A stretch of 64,000 nt of DNA from Gammaproteobacteria bacterium. GTDB taxonomy: Bacteria > Pseudomonadota > Gammaproteobacteria > Burkholderiales > Gallionellaceae. Numbering within the stretch: the first letter of the stretch is position 1; each line of letters begins with the position of its first letter. The stretch spans positions 62,001 to 126,000 of the forward strand of contig JAHJBC010000012.1 in assembly GCA_018813765.1 (NCBI GenBank), given 5' to 3'. Of this stretch, positions 8,675 through 16,298 are shown piece by piece. A program made the translations under genes and the position numbers. Under the pieces are notes generated by a model. It worked only from the letters and a program-made list of their open reading frames with translations, was not told the DNA's origin and did not search any database.

Positions 8675-10471
8675 ATGCGTACTCATTATTGCGGACAACT
8701 CAACGTTAACCATCTCGGCAACACCGTCACCCTGTGCGGTTGGGCCCATCGCCGCCGTGACCACGGCGGCGTGATCTTCATCGACCTGCGCGACCGCGAA
8801 GGCCTTGCCCAGGTCGTGTGCGACCCGGACCGTGCCGACATGTTCGCCATCGCCGAATCGGTGCGCAACGAATTCGTGCTGAAGGTCACCGGCCGCGTGC
8901 GCCGCCGTCCCGAAGGCACCGAGAACAAGAACATCCCCAGCGGCGAGATCGAGATTCTGTGTCACGAGATCGAAGTGCTGAACGTCTCCGTCACGCCGCC
9001 GTTCCAGCTCGACGACGAGAACCTGTCCGAGAACGTGCGCCTCACCCATCGCGTGATCGACCTGCGCCGTCCACAGATGCAGAAGAACATGATGCTGCGC
9101 TACCACACCGCGCGCGCGTTCCGCCGCTTTCTCGACGACAACGGCTTCATCGACATCGAAACGCCGATGCTGACTAAGTCCACGCCGGAAGGCGCGCGCG
9201 ACTATCTGGTGCCGTCGCGCGTGCATGCGGGCGAATTCTTCGCCCTGCCGCAGTCGCCGCAACTGTTCAAGCAGATGCTGATGGTGGCCGGTTACGACCG
9301 CTACTACCAGATCACCAAGTGTTTCCGCGACGAAGACCTCAGAGCCGACCGCCAGCCAGAATTCACCCAGGTCGATATCGAGACATCCTTCATGACCGAA
9401 GAGCAGATCATGACGATGATGGAAGAGATGATCCGCGTCGTGTTCAAGGAAGTGCTGAATGTGCTGCTACCCAACCCGTTCCCGCGCATCGGTTATGCCG
9501 AGGCAATGGCGCGCTTCGGTTCCGACAAGCCGGACATGCGCGTGACGCTGGAGATCACCGATGTCACCGACGCGGTGAAGGACGTGGCGTTCAAGGTGTT
9601 CGCCGGCGTGGCGAATTCGGAGAATGGTCGCGTAGCCGCTTTGCGCGTGCCCAACGGCGGCAGCTTCTCGCGCGGCGAGATCGACGACTACACCAAGTTC
9701 GTGAGCATCTACGGCGCCAAGGGCCTGGCCTACATCAAGGTCAACGACATCACCAAGCTGAACGAAGAAGGCCTGCAATCGCCCATCGTCAAGAACCTGC
9801 ACGCGGCCGCGCTCAAGACCATCATCGAGCGCACCGGTGCACAGAACGGCGACATCATCTTCTTCGGCGCCGACAAGGCCAAGATCGTCAACGATGCGCT
9901 CGGTGCGTTGCGCAGCAAGATCGGCCACGAGAAGGGTTACACCAACGGCAAGGCGTGGGAGCCGATCTGGGTGGTGGACTTCCCCATGTTCGAATACGAC
10001 GACGAAGCCAAGCGCTGGAACGCCTGCCACCATCCGTTCACCGCGCCCAAGGACGAGCATCTGCAATTCCTCGAAACCGATCCGGGCAAGTGTCTGGCCA
10101 AGGCCTATGACCTCGCCTTGAACGGCTGGGAGATCGGCGGCGGCTCCGTGCGTATACACAAGGAAGCGGTGCAGAGCCAGGTGTTCCGCGCACTCAACAT
10201 CGGCGCGGAAGAAGCCCAGCTCAAGTTCGGCTTCCTGCTCGACGCACTGCAATACGGCGCGCCCCCGCACGGCGGCCTCGCCTTCGGCCTCGACCGCATC
10301 GTCACCATGATGACCGGTGCCGAATCCATCCGCGACGTGATCGCCTTCCCCAAGACGCAGCGCGCACAATGCCTGCTGACCCAGGCGCCCAGCCCAGTGG
10401 ACGAGAAGCAGTTGCGCGAACTGCACATCCGTCTGCGCCAGCCCGCGCCGACCGAGCCCGCCAAGGAGTAA
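8675..10471 (+). CDS. aspS: [13 protein letters not shown] ligase
   Basis: A 598-residue class II synthetase of the long bacterial type. It begins [20 protein letters not shown] (OB-fold anticodon-binding domain to about 105), then the catalytic core with motif 2 around [19 protein letters not shown], the bacterial GAD insertion in the middle (about 285-420), and motif 3 near [11 protein letters not shown]. The SPQLFKQ signature is present. Betaproteobacterial enzymes of this kind are often non-discriminating and also charge tRNA(Asn) when GatCAB is present; that cannot be decided here. The RNase gene starts four bases after its stop, so the two are likely coupled. Confidence 0.97.
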   Translation: MRTHYCGQLNVNHLGNTVTLCGWAHRRRDHGGVIFIDLRDREGLAQVVCDPDRADMFAIAESVRNEFVLKVTGRVRRRPEGTENKNIPSGEIEILCHEIEVLNVSVTPPFQLDDENLSENVRLTHRVIDLRRPQMQKNMMLRYHTARAFRRFLDDNGFIDIETPMLTKSTPEGARDYLVPSRVHAGEFFALPQSPQLFKQMLMVAGYDRYYQITKCFRDEDLRADRQPEFTQVDIETSFMTEEQIMTMMEEMIRVVFKEVLNVLLPNPFPRIGYAEAMARFGSDKPDMRVTLEITDVTDAVKDVAFKVFAGVANSENGRVAALRVPNGGSFSRGEIDDYTKFVSIYGAKGLAYIKVNDITKLNEEGLQSPIVKNLHAAALKTIIERTGAQNGDIIFFGADKAKIVNDALGALRSKIGHEKGYTNGKAWEPIWVVDFPMFEYDDEAKRWNACHHPFTAPKDEHLQFLETDPGKCLAKAYDLALNGWEIGGGSVRIHKEAVQSQVFRALNIGAEEAQLKFGFLLDALQYGAPPHGGLAFGLDRIVTMMTGAESIRDVIAFPKTQRAQCLLTQAPSPVDEKQLRELHIRLRQPAPTEPAKE

Positions 10472-10474
10472 GGT

Positions 10475-10816
10475 TTGCGGCGCATCGCACAGTGGTGGCT
10501 GCTGTTCGGCTTGCTGCTGTGCCTGCCGCTCGCGCAGGCGGACGTTGCGCTCGATGAACTTCCGCCCGAAGCGCGCGAGACCCTGCAACTTATCAAGCTG
10601 GGCGGTCCTTTTCCCTATGCGCGCGACGGCGTGGTGTTCAACAACTACGAACGCATCCTGCCGCATCAAGCACGCGGCTATTACCGCGAGTACACAGTGA
10701 AGACGCCCGGCGTGCAGCATCGAGGCGCGCGCCGCATCGTCTGCGGCATCGTGCCGGAGTGCTACTATTCCGGCGACCACTACCGTAGTTTCCAACGCAT
10801 CGCGGAGGATGACTGA
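10475..10816 (+). CDS. Secreted guanyl-specific ribonuclease (barnase/RNase N1 family)
   Basis: The protein (113 residues) starts at TTG with AAGGAG six bases before it; no ATG fits. A signal peptide ends near QADVALDEL. The mature part has the barnase-family active site: YREYTV (general base Glu), RGARRIV (phosphate-binding Arg) and DHYRSF (catalytic His). Members cut RNA 3' of guanosine. The gene directly follows aspS and its TGA is followed at once by the ATG of a barstar gene, so enzyme and inhibitor are made together. It may be an exported toxin or a scavenging RNase; the immediate barstar neighbour protects the cytoplasm. Confidence 0.85.
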   Translation: MRRIAQWWLLFGLLLCLPLAQADVALDELPPEARETLQLIKLGGPFPYARDGVVFNNYERILPHQARGYYREYTVKTPGVQHRGARRIVCGIVPECYYSGDHYRSFQRIAEDD

Positions 10817-11191
10817 ATGAGCGGACTATGCGCACGGCTTAAGAACCTCGACGAGGCGGGTGTCTACCGCCTCAACTGTCCGTTGGACGACCTGCTCGAC
10901 AGCGTCGATTTGAACGGCTTCGCCGTGTTCGAGGCGGAATTCCAGCCCGGCGCGGGCAAGGGCGAGATACTGGCCGAGCTGGCGCGCGTGATCAAGGCGC
11001 CGGACTGGTTCGGCCACAACTGGGACGCGCTGATCGACTCGTTGTGCGACCTGTCCTGGCGACCCGCGCCGGGCTATGTGTTGCTGCTGCACGGCGAGGT
11101 GCCTTCCGAAAAAGAGCTGCATGACATCTTCGAGGCCGTCGTCACATTCTGGAAGACGCAGGGCAAACCGTTCTGGATATTCTTCATCTGA
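10817..11191 (+). CDS. Barstar family ribonuclease inhibitor
   Basis: The 124 residues include the barstar signature APDWFGHNWDALIDSLCDLSW near 58-78, in which the acidic/aromatic helix blocks the RNase active site, and end in a typical FWIFFI strand. An N-terminal extension of about 35 residues precedes the compact domain. It is immediately downstream of the barnase-type gene (stop and start abut) and overlaps nudB by one base. The pairing strongly supports an inhibitor role for the neighbour RNase. Confidence 0.88.
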   Translation: MSGLCARLKNLDEAGVYRLNCPLDDLLDSVDLNGFAVFEAEFQPGAGKGEILAELARVIKAPDWFGHNWDALIDSLCDLSWRPAPGYVLLLHGEVPSEKELHDIFEAVVTFWKTQGKPFWIFFI

Positions 11192-11676
11192 TGCCTGCCA
11201 GCAAGCAACCCTTTTCCGCGCTCGTCGTCATCTACACCCATCCTTCGACAAGCTCAGGACAGGCTCAGGATATGAAGGTGCTGCTGCTGGAACGCGCCGA
11301 CCATCCCGGCTACTGGCAATCAGTCACCGGCAGCCGCGACGGCAACGAGACCTTGCGCGAGACCGCCATCCGCGAAGTAATGGAAGAGACCGGGCTGGAC
11401 GCCACACGATTCGATTTGACTGACTGGAAGCAGCAGAACGTGTACGAGATCTACCCGCAGTGGCGACACCGTTATGCGCCGGGCGTCACCCACAACACTG
11501 AGCATGTGTTCGGTCTGCAACTTCCCGAAGCCATCCCCGTCCAAATCTCCCCGCGTGAACATCTGGGCTATCAGTGGTTGCCCTGGCGCGAAGCGGCGGA
11601 TAAGGTGTTTTCGCCGAGTAATCGCGAGGCGATACTGGAGTTGCCGGAACGAAAAGGAAAGGCAAATCCCTCCTAA
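11191..11676 (+). CDS. nudB: Dihydroneopterin triphosphate diphosphatase (Nudix)
   Basis: NudB removes pyrophosphate from dihydroneopterin triphosphate in folate synthesis. The 161 residues show the Nudix box GSRDGNETLRETAIREVMEE from about 48 on, and family markers GYWQSVTGS before it and a W-R-H/EHVFGL region after it. Residues about 17-27 (PSTSSGQAQ) are an insertion encoded by a short dispersed repeat inside the first strand pair. The last residues ANPS and the stop codon come from another repeat beginning at 11664, so the native C terminus may have been replaced. It is the last gene of the aspS-RNase-barstar-nudB run. Confidence 0.85.
   Translation: MPASKQPFSALVVIYTHPSTSSGQAQDMKVLLLERADHPGYWQSVTGSRDGNETLRETAIREVMEETGLDATRFDLTDWKQQNVYEIYPQWRHRYAPGVTHNTEHVFGLQLPEAIPVQISPREHLGYQWLPWREAADKVFSPSNREAILELPERKGKANPS
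11241..11271. repeat. Short dispersed repeat in frame in nudB
   Basis: TCCTTCGACAAGCTCAGGAC followed by AGGCTCAGGA; this GACAAGCTCAGGAC sequence is a widespread short repeat in bacterial genomes. Here it adds about ten residues to NudB. Confidence 0.6.
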
Positions 11677-11785
11677 CCTCCCTTTTTCAAAGGGAGGAAC
11701 TGTTGGTGGGTAGTCTCGGGTCTGGAGCGATTAATTGAGCCCCCTTTAGCAAAAGGGGGCGGTGAGCGAAGCGAGCGGGGGATTT
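11664..11785. repeat. MITE-like repeat, left of DUF559 gene
   Basis: Outer ends are AAATCCCTCC and GGGGGATTT. The left half folds on CCTCCCTTT/AAAGGGAGG, the right half on GCCCCCTTT/AAAGGGGGC plus the tail GGTGAGCGAAGCGAGCGGG. A second copy is at 12156-12309 in the same orientation. Confidence 0.85.
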
Positions 11786-12169
11786 GTGCAGCCCTACAAC
11801 AAAACGCTGAAAGCATTTTCCAGGACGCTGCGCGCTGACATGACAGATGCCGAGCGGCACCTGTGGCAGAGACTGCGGAACAAGCAAGTGGGTGGTGTGC
11901 AGTTCTACAGGCAGAAACCGCTGTTATCGTTCATCGTCGACTTCTATTGTCCGAGAGCAAAAGTGGTGGTCGAACTGGATGGCTCGCAACATTTTGAAAC
12001 GGAATACCGGATCAAGGATGCTGCACGGGATGAAGAATTGGCGAAGCTGGGAGTTAAAGTGCTACGCTTTGACGACAGGCAGGTGTTGACGGAGACGGAA
12101 GCGGTGATGGATGTTATCTTTCAAACTGTGAGTGAGAGGATAACGCAGTCAACTTCAAATCCCTCCTAA
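11786..12169 (+). CDS. DUF559 domain protein (endonuclease-like fold)
   Basis: A 127-residue protein of the DUF559 family, related to very-short-patch/restriction-type endonucleases. It has RTLRADMTDAERHLWQRLRN, GVQFYRQKPL, FIVDFYCP and VVVELDGSQHF, the last two carrying the acidic residues expected for a PD-(D/E)xK-like core, then VLRFDD. The GTG start used here fits the domain; an in-frame GTG at 11762 lies inside the upstream repeat and would add MSEASGGF. The final TSNPS and stop are encoded by the downstream repeat copy. The gene is thus precisely bounded by two like-oriented copies of one repeat. Role unknown; a mobile passenger is possible. Confidence 0.8.
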   Translation: MQPYNKTLKAFSRTLRADMTDAERHLWQRLRNKQVGGVQFYRQKPLLSFIVDFYCPRAKVVVELDGSQHFETEYRIKDAARDEELAKLGVKVLRFDDRQVLTETEAVMDVIFQTVSERITQSTSNPS

Positions 12170-12309
12170 CCTCCCTTTATCAAAGGGAGGGACTGTCGCA
12201 GTGAGTTTGCGAGACGGCGCTGCTATAGTTAAACCTCATCAAAAATGCTGAGCGAGAATTGAGCCCCCTTTAGTCAAAGGGGGCGGTGAGCGAAGCGAGC
12301 GGGGGATTT
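12156..12309. repeat. MITE-like repeat, right of DUF559 gene
   Basis: Same two half-hairpins as at 11664-11785 (CCTCCCTTT/AAAGGGAGG and GCCCCCTTT/AAAGGGGGC with the GGTGAGCGAAGCGAGCGGG tail), with a longer centre. It begins inside the DUF559 coding end and reaches the nadA leader. Confidence 0.85.
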
Positions 12310-12337
12310 GTCCTCTCTGAAACAACAAGGAAACACA

Positions 12338-13435
12338 ATGCAAGAAAGCAGAATCGAAATCGCCTACGAACACCCCGACCAGGCGCAGACCGGATGCAGC
12401 ACCGCCCACGCCTGGGCGAAGAAGCCGCGCGAGCCGGAGCTCGCCGAAAAAGCCGAACTCATCGCGCGCATCAAGCGCTTGCTGAAAGAGCAGGATGCGC
12501 TGCTGGTGGCGCATTACTACGTGCATCCCGACCTGCAGGACCTGGCCGAAGCGACCGGCGGCATCGTTTCCGACTCGCTCGACATGGCCAACTACGGCCA
12601 CCAGCATCCGGCGAAAACGATTGTCGTCGCGGGCGTTCGCTTCATGGGCGAGACCGCCAAGATACTCAACCCCGAAAAGCGCGTGCTGATGCCCGACCTC
12701 GAAGCCGAGTGTTCGCTCGACCTCGCCTGTCCCATCGAAGAGTTCGGGCCATTTTGCGATGCACACCCCGACCGCGTGGTGGTGGTGTACGCCAACACCA
12801 GCGCGGCAGTGAAGGCGCGCGCCGACTGGATGGTGACCAGCTCCATCGCCTTGCCGCTGGTGAAGCATCTGCACGAGCAGGGCAAGAAGATACTGTGGGC
12901 ACCCGACCGCCACCTTGGTGATTATGTACAGCGAGAGAGCGGCGCGGACATGCTGCTGTGGCAGGGCTCGTGCATCGTGCACGACGAATACAAGGCCAGA
13001 GAACTGCAGGAACTCAAGGCGCAGCATCCCGGCGCTCTGGTGCTGGTGCACCCCGAATCGCCGCGCGCCGTCATCCAGCAGGCCGACGTGGTCGGCTCCA
13101 CCACCCAGCTCATCAAGGCCGCGCAGAACGCCCCCAACAAGGAATTCATCGTTGCCACCGACAACGGCATCCTGCACAAGATGCGCACCCTGTGCCCGGA
13201 CAAACTCTTCCTCGAAGCGCCCACCGCCGGTGCAGGGGCCAACTGCACCAGTTGCAGCCACTGCCCGTGGATGGCGATGAACGGATTGTTGAATCTGGCG
13301 GAAGTGCTGGAAAAAGGCAACAACGAGATCCACGTCGACCCGGCCATCATCCCGCGCGCAGTGCTGCCGATCAAACGCATGCTGGATTTTGCGAAGCAGA
13401 TCAAGCTGCCGACGCGGGGTATCGGTAACGCGTGA
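12338..13435 (+). CDS. nadA: Quinolinate synthase A
   Basis: NadA condenses [14 protein letters not shown] and dihydroxyacetone phosphate to quinolinate for NAD synthesis, using a 4Fe-4S cluster. The 365-residue protein has the family repeats: [39 protein letters not shown] (cluster cysteine), [24 protein letters not shown] and a late cysteine group [15 protein letters not shown]. The ATG at 12338 is chosen over upstream in-frame codons because AAGGAAACACA precedes it and the earlier ones lie in the repeat. Length is normal for the long proteobacterial type. The leader begins directly after a MITE-like repeat. Confidence 0.96.
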   Translation: MQESRIEIAYEHPDQAQTGCSTAHAWAKKPREPELAEKAELIARIKRLLKEQDALLVAHYYVHPDLQDLAEATGGIVSDSLDMANYGHQHPAKTIVVAGVRFMGETAKILNPEKRVLMPDLEAECSLDLACPIEEFGPFCDAHPDRVVVVYANTSAAVKARADWMVTSSIALPLVKHLHEQGKKILWAPDRHLGDYVQRESGADMLLWQGSCIVHDEYKARELQELKAQHPGALVLVHPESPRAVIQQADVVGSTTQLIKAAQNAPNKEFIVATDNGILHKMRTLCPDKLFLEAPTAGAGANCTSCSHCPWMAMNGLLNLAEVLEKGNNEIHVDPAIIPRAVLPIKRMLDFAKQIKLPTRGIGNA

Positions 13436-13564
13436 TGCTTGACGGTAACTTTCGGCCGATCTCAGTCAGTGTGCGTATTGCCTGGAGCTGACAAAGCCGC
13501 GTATCGTTTCACCGAGCATGCGCATTCCATTCGCAGACTCACCTGAACGCTGAGGAGGCTGGCA

Positions 13565-14143
13565 TTGCGTAATTCACCATCCGTTGTCTGGATCATCATA
13601 TTCGTCACCATTGCCGGATTTCTGCTGCAGATCAGCGCAGTGGGAGCGGTATTGGGCGGATTCGCCCTGTGGCCGTTCCATAACGGATTCATGCCGTGGC
13701 AACTTGTCACCTATGCGTTCCTGCACGGCGGCCTCGCCCATCTCGCCTTCAACATGTACGGTCTATGGATGTTTGGCCGCGAACTGGAATACGTCATGGG
13801 TAAGCGGGCATTCCTGCAGTTGTATTTCGCCAGCATCCTGACTGCGGCGCTTGCGCAGTTGCTGGTCACCAATGCGACCGGCGGCCTTTATCCGACCATA
13901 GGCGCGTCCGGCGGCGTATTCGGTGTGTTGCTTGCCTATGCGATGTTTTTCCCGAACCGGACGCTCATGCTCATCTTTCCGCCCATTGCGCTTCCGGCAT
14001 GGCTGTTCGTCACCCTGTACGCGGGGCTCGAACTGACCTTCGGCGTAACGGGAAGCTTGGCGGGGGTTGCGCACTTTGCCCATCTGGGCGGCATGGTGGG
14101 CGGGTATCTGGTCATCCGCAACTGGCGCCGCCGGGGGCGTTGA
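13565..14143 (+). CDS. Rhomboid family intramembrane serine protease
   Basis: A 192-residue protein with six membrane helices. The catalytic serine is in GASGGVFGVLLA (near 118-129), the catalytic histidine in AHFAHLGGMVGGY near 168-180, and HLAFNMYGLWMFG supplies the conserved asparagine of helix 2. Rhomboids cut transmembrane substrates within the bilayer. The start is TTG: GAGGAGG lies six bases before it and no ATG occurs until residue 36. Neighbours (nadA, an EEP nuclease) give no clue to the substrate. Confidence 0.88.
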   Translation: MRNSPSVVWIIIFVTIAGFLLQISAVGAVLGGFALWPFHNGFMPWQLVTYAFLHGGLAHLAFNMYGLWMFGRELEYVMGKRAFLQLYFASILTAALAQLLVTNATGGLYPTIGASGGVFGVLLAYAMFFPNRTLMLIFPPIALPAWLFVTLYAGLELTFGVTGSLAGVAHFAHLGGMVGGYLVIRNWRRRGR

Positions 14144-14296
14144 TGCTATCCAACGGGCAATCCTCATATTCATGTTGGTTGCCGTTGGGAAGCGGGATTG
14201 CCAAACCGGACACATGATTGCTTCACCCCGAAGCGCATCAACAGGTTCTCCCTCAGCTTGAGCTATACACCTCACCGATTGGGTAGAATGCCACCC

Positions 14297-15040
14297 ATGA
14301 CTCCCCTCAAGATCGCCACCTACAACATCCACAAGGGTTTCTCGCAGTTCAACCGCCGCCTGGTGCTGCACGAGTTGCGCGAGCGGCTGCGCGAGCTGGA
14401 TGCGGACATTGTGTTTTTGCAGGAGGTGCAGGGCGAGCATTTGCGGCATCCGCAGCGCCACACCGATTATCCCTGCGTGCCGCAGCACGAGTTCCTGGCC
14501 GAGGAGTTCTGGGAGCACCATGCCTATGGCATGAATGCGGTGTATGACGCCGGACATCATGGCAACGCTATCCTGAGTCGCTTCCCCATTTTGCAGACCA
14601 GCAACAAGGATGTCTCGGCTCACCGCTTCGAGAGTCGCGGTTTGTTGCACAGCGAGGTGGAGATCGGCGGAAGTCGGGTGCATTGCTTGTGCGCGCATTT
14701 CGGTTTGTTCGCCAAGGGGCGCAAGATGCAGAAACGCGCTTTGATCGAATATGTGCGCAGCGCGATCCCGGAAGACGAGCCGCTGATCATCGCGGGTGAT
14801 TTCAACGACTGGCGCGACCAGTTGAGTCCGGTGCTGGCGCGCGAGCTGGGTGTGCGCGATGTGTTTGATGTGTGCAATGGCCAACCGGCGCGCAGTTATC
14901 CTTCGCGTATCCCGCTGTTCCGGCTGGACCGCATCTACGTGCGCGGCTTCGTCGTGCGGCAGTGCGATGTGCATGTGGGCGGCAAATGGCGGCGGCTGTC
15001 CGACCATGCCGCGCTCTCGGCGCAATTGAAAGCAACATGA
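14297..15040 (+). CDS. Endonuclease/exonuclease/phosphatase family protein
   Basis: The 247-residue protein has the EEP fold motifs: LKIATYNIHKGF (Asn of the first motif), ADIVFLQEVQ (metal-binding Glu), HGNAILSRFP, ahead of IAGDFNDWRD (Asp/Asn pair) and the final LSDHAALSAQL (catalytic Asp-His). Substrates in this family range from DNA to phospholipids. It is translationally coupled to clsB (ATGA overlap at 15037), a common betaproteobacterial pair, which favours a role linked to lipids or membranes, but this is inference. The start could also be the ATG at 14288, three codons earlier. Confidence 0.85.
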   Translation: MTPLKIATYNIHKGFSQFNRRLVLHELRERLRELDADIVFLQEVQGEHLRHPQRHTDYPCVPQHEFLAEEFWEHHAYGMNAVYDAGHHGNAILSRFPILQTSNKDVSAHRFESRGLLHSEVEIGGSRVHCLCAHFGLFAKGRKMQKRALIEYVRSAIPEDEPLIIAGDFNDWRDQLSPVLARELGVRDVFDVCNGQPARSYPSRIPLFRLDRIYVRGFVVRQCDVHVGGKWRRLSDHAALSAQLKAT

Positions 15041-16203
15041 ATCGCACTCACCACATCGGCGCGAACGAACTGATGTTGTTGCAGAACGGCGCGGCGTTCT
15101 TTCCGCAGCTGTGTGCCGATATCGATGCGGCCCGGCATTCCGTCTATCTGGAAACTTACATCTATGCCGCCGATGCGACCGGGCGCATGGTCGCCGGGGC
15201 CATGCAGCGCGCGGCAGCCCGCGGTGTGGCGGTGCGGCTGATGCTGGATGGCTTTGGTTCGTCGGAGTTGCCGCAAGAATTTGTGGATGAACTGCGCGAT
15301 GCCGGTGTGGAGGTGCAGTGGTTCAGGCGCGAGATATCGCCGTTCACGCTGCGCCGCGACCGCATGCGCCGTCTGCGCCGCATGCACCGCAAGCTGGCGG
15401 CGATTGACGGCGAGATCGCTTTTGTCGGCGGCATCAATATCAACGACGACATCCCGACCGAGCTGGGGGTGGTCGCTCCGCGACTGGATTACACCGTGCG
15501 GGTGCGGGGGGAACTGGCGGGTGAAGTGCGCCGGGTGATGCAACGCCTGTGGGAGATGGTGTCCTGGGCGGCGTTCAGCAAGCGCGTCAAGGAGGAAGGC
15601 TTGCACTTGCGCCGCAGCAGACCGGCTGCGGGATCAAAGGTGCAACTGGTGTTGCGCGACAACATCCGCCACCGGCGCGACATCGAGCGCGCCTATGTCA
15701 ACGCCATCGGCGCAGCGCAGCGCGAGGTCGTCATCGCCAACGCCTATTTCCTGCCGGGACGTTTGTTCCGGCGCGCCCTGAAGCAGGCGGCACGGCGCGG
15801 CGTGCGCGTGGTGCTGCTGTTGCAGGGCAAGATCGAATACCGTCTGCAGCATTACGCTACGCTGGCGTTGTACGACAGCCTGATCCGCGCGGGCGTGGAG
15901 ATATATGAGTACCAGCCGAGTTTCCTGCATGCCAAGGCGGCGGTGGTCGACGACGATTGGGCTACCGTCGGCTCGTTCAATATCGATCCGTTCAGCCTGC
16001 TGCTGGCGCGCGAGGCGAATCTGGTCGTGCGCGACAGCGCTTTTGTCGCCGAACTGCGCGGCAGCCTGCAGGTCGCCATCGAGCGCGACGGCAGGCGCGT
16101 GGAGTTTGAACACATCGGCTTGATCACGCGGCTGCTGTCGTTCGTGAGCTATGGTTTGATACGACTTACCATCGGCGTGCTCGGTTTCTCCAGGAAGCAT
16201 TAG
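15037..16203 (+). CDS. clsB: Cardiolipin synthase B
   Basis: A 388-residue phospholipase D superfamily enzyme with both HKD motifs: HRKLAAIDGEIAFVGG near 120-135 and HAKAAVVDDDWATVGSFNID near 297-316. ClsB-type enzymes make cardiolipin by joining phospholipid headgroups at the inner membrane; there are no N-terminal membrane helices, as expected for ClsB rather than ClsA. The C-terminal hydrophobic stretch may anchor it. Its ATG overlaps the stop of the EEP gene. Confidence 0.9.
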   Translation: MNRTHHIGANELMLLQNGAAFFPQLCADIDAARHSVYLETYIYAADATGRMVAGAMQRAAARGVAVRLMLDGFGSSELPQEFVDELRDAGVEVQWFRREISPFTLRRDRMRRLRRMHRKLAAIDGEIAFVGGININDDIPTELGVVAPRLDYTVRVRGELAGEVRRVMQRLWEMVSWAAFSKRVKEEGLHLRRSRPAAGSKVQLVLRDNIRHRRDIERAYVNAIGAAQREVVIANAYFLPGRLFRRALKQAARRGVRVVLLLQGKIEYRLQHYATLALYDSLIRAGVEIYEYQPSFLHAKAAVVDDDWATVGSFNIDPFSLLLAREANLVVRDSAFVAELRGSLQVAIERDGRRVEFEHIGLITRLLSFVSYGLIRLTIGVLGFSRKH

Positions 16204-16298
16204 TATGAAATTGACACTGTCCGGTACGGCGCGGAGAATCCCGAGCAGGTGCCGTTGCACTTGCGGCAAGTAACCTTGGCTTAAGCAGGGAGGTAGCG

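Noticed and set aside
9467-10795. 442-codon minus-strand frame opposite aspS
   Set aside because: Antisense shadow; it also runs through the RNase gene and lacks any domain.
16204-16272. 22-codon frame between clsB and glgP
   Set aside because: Weak ribosome site and no membrane or signal features; probably only the glgP leader.
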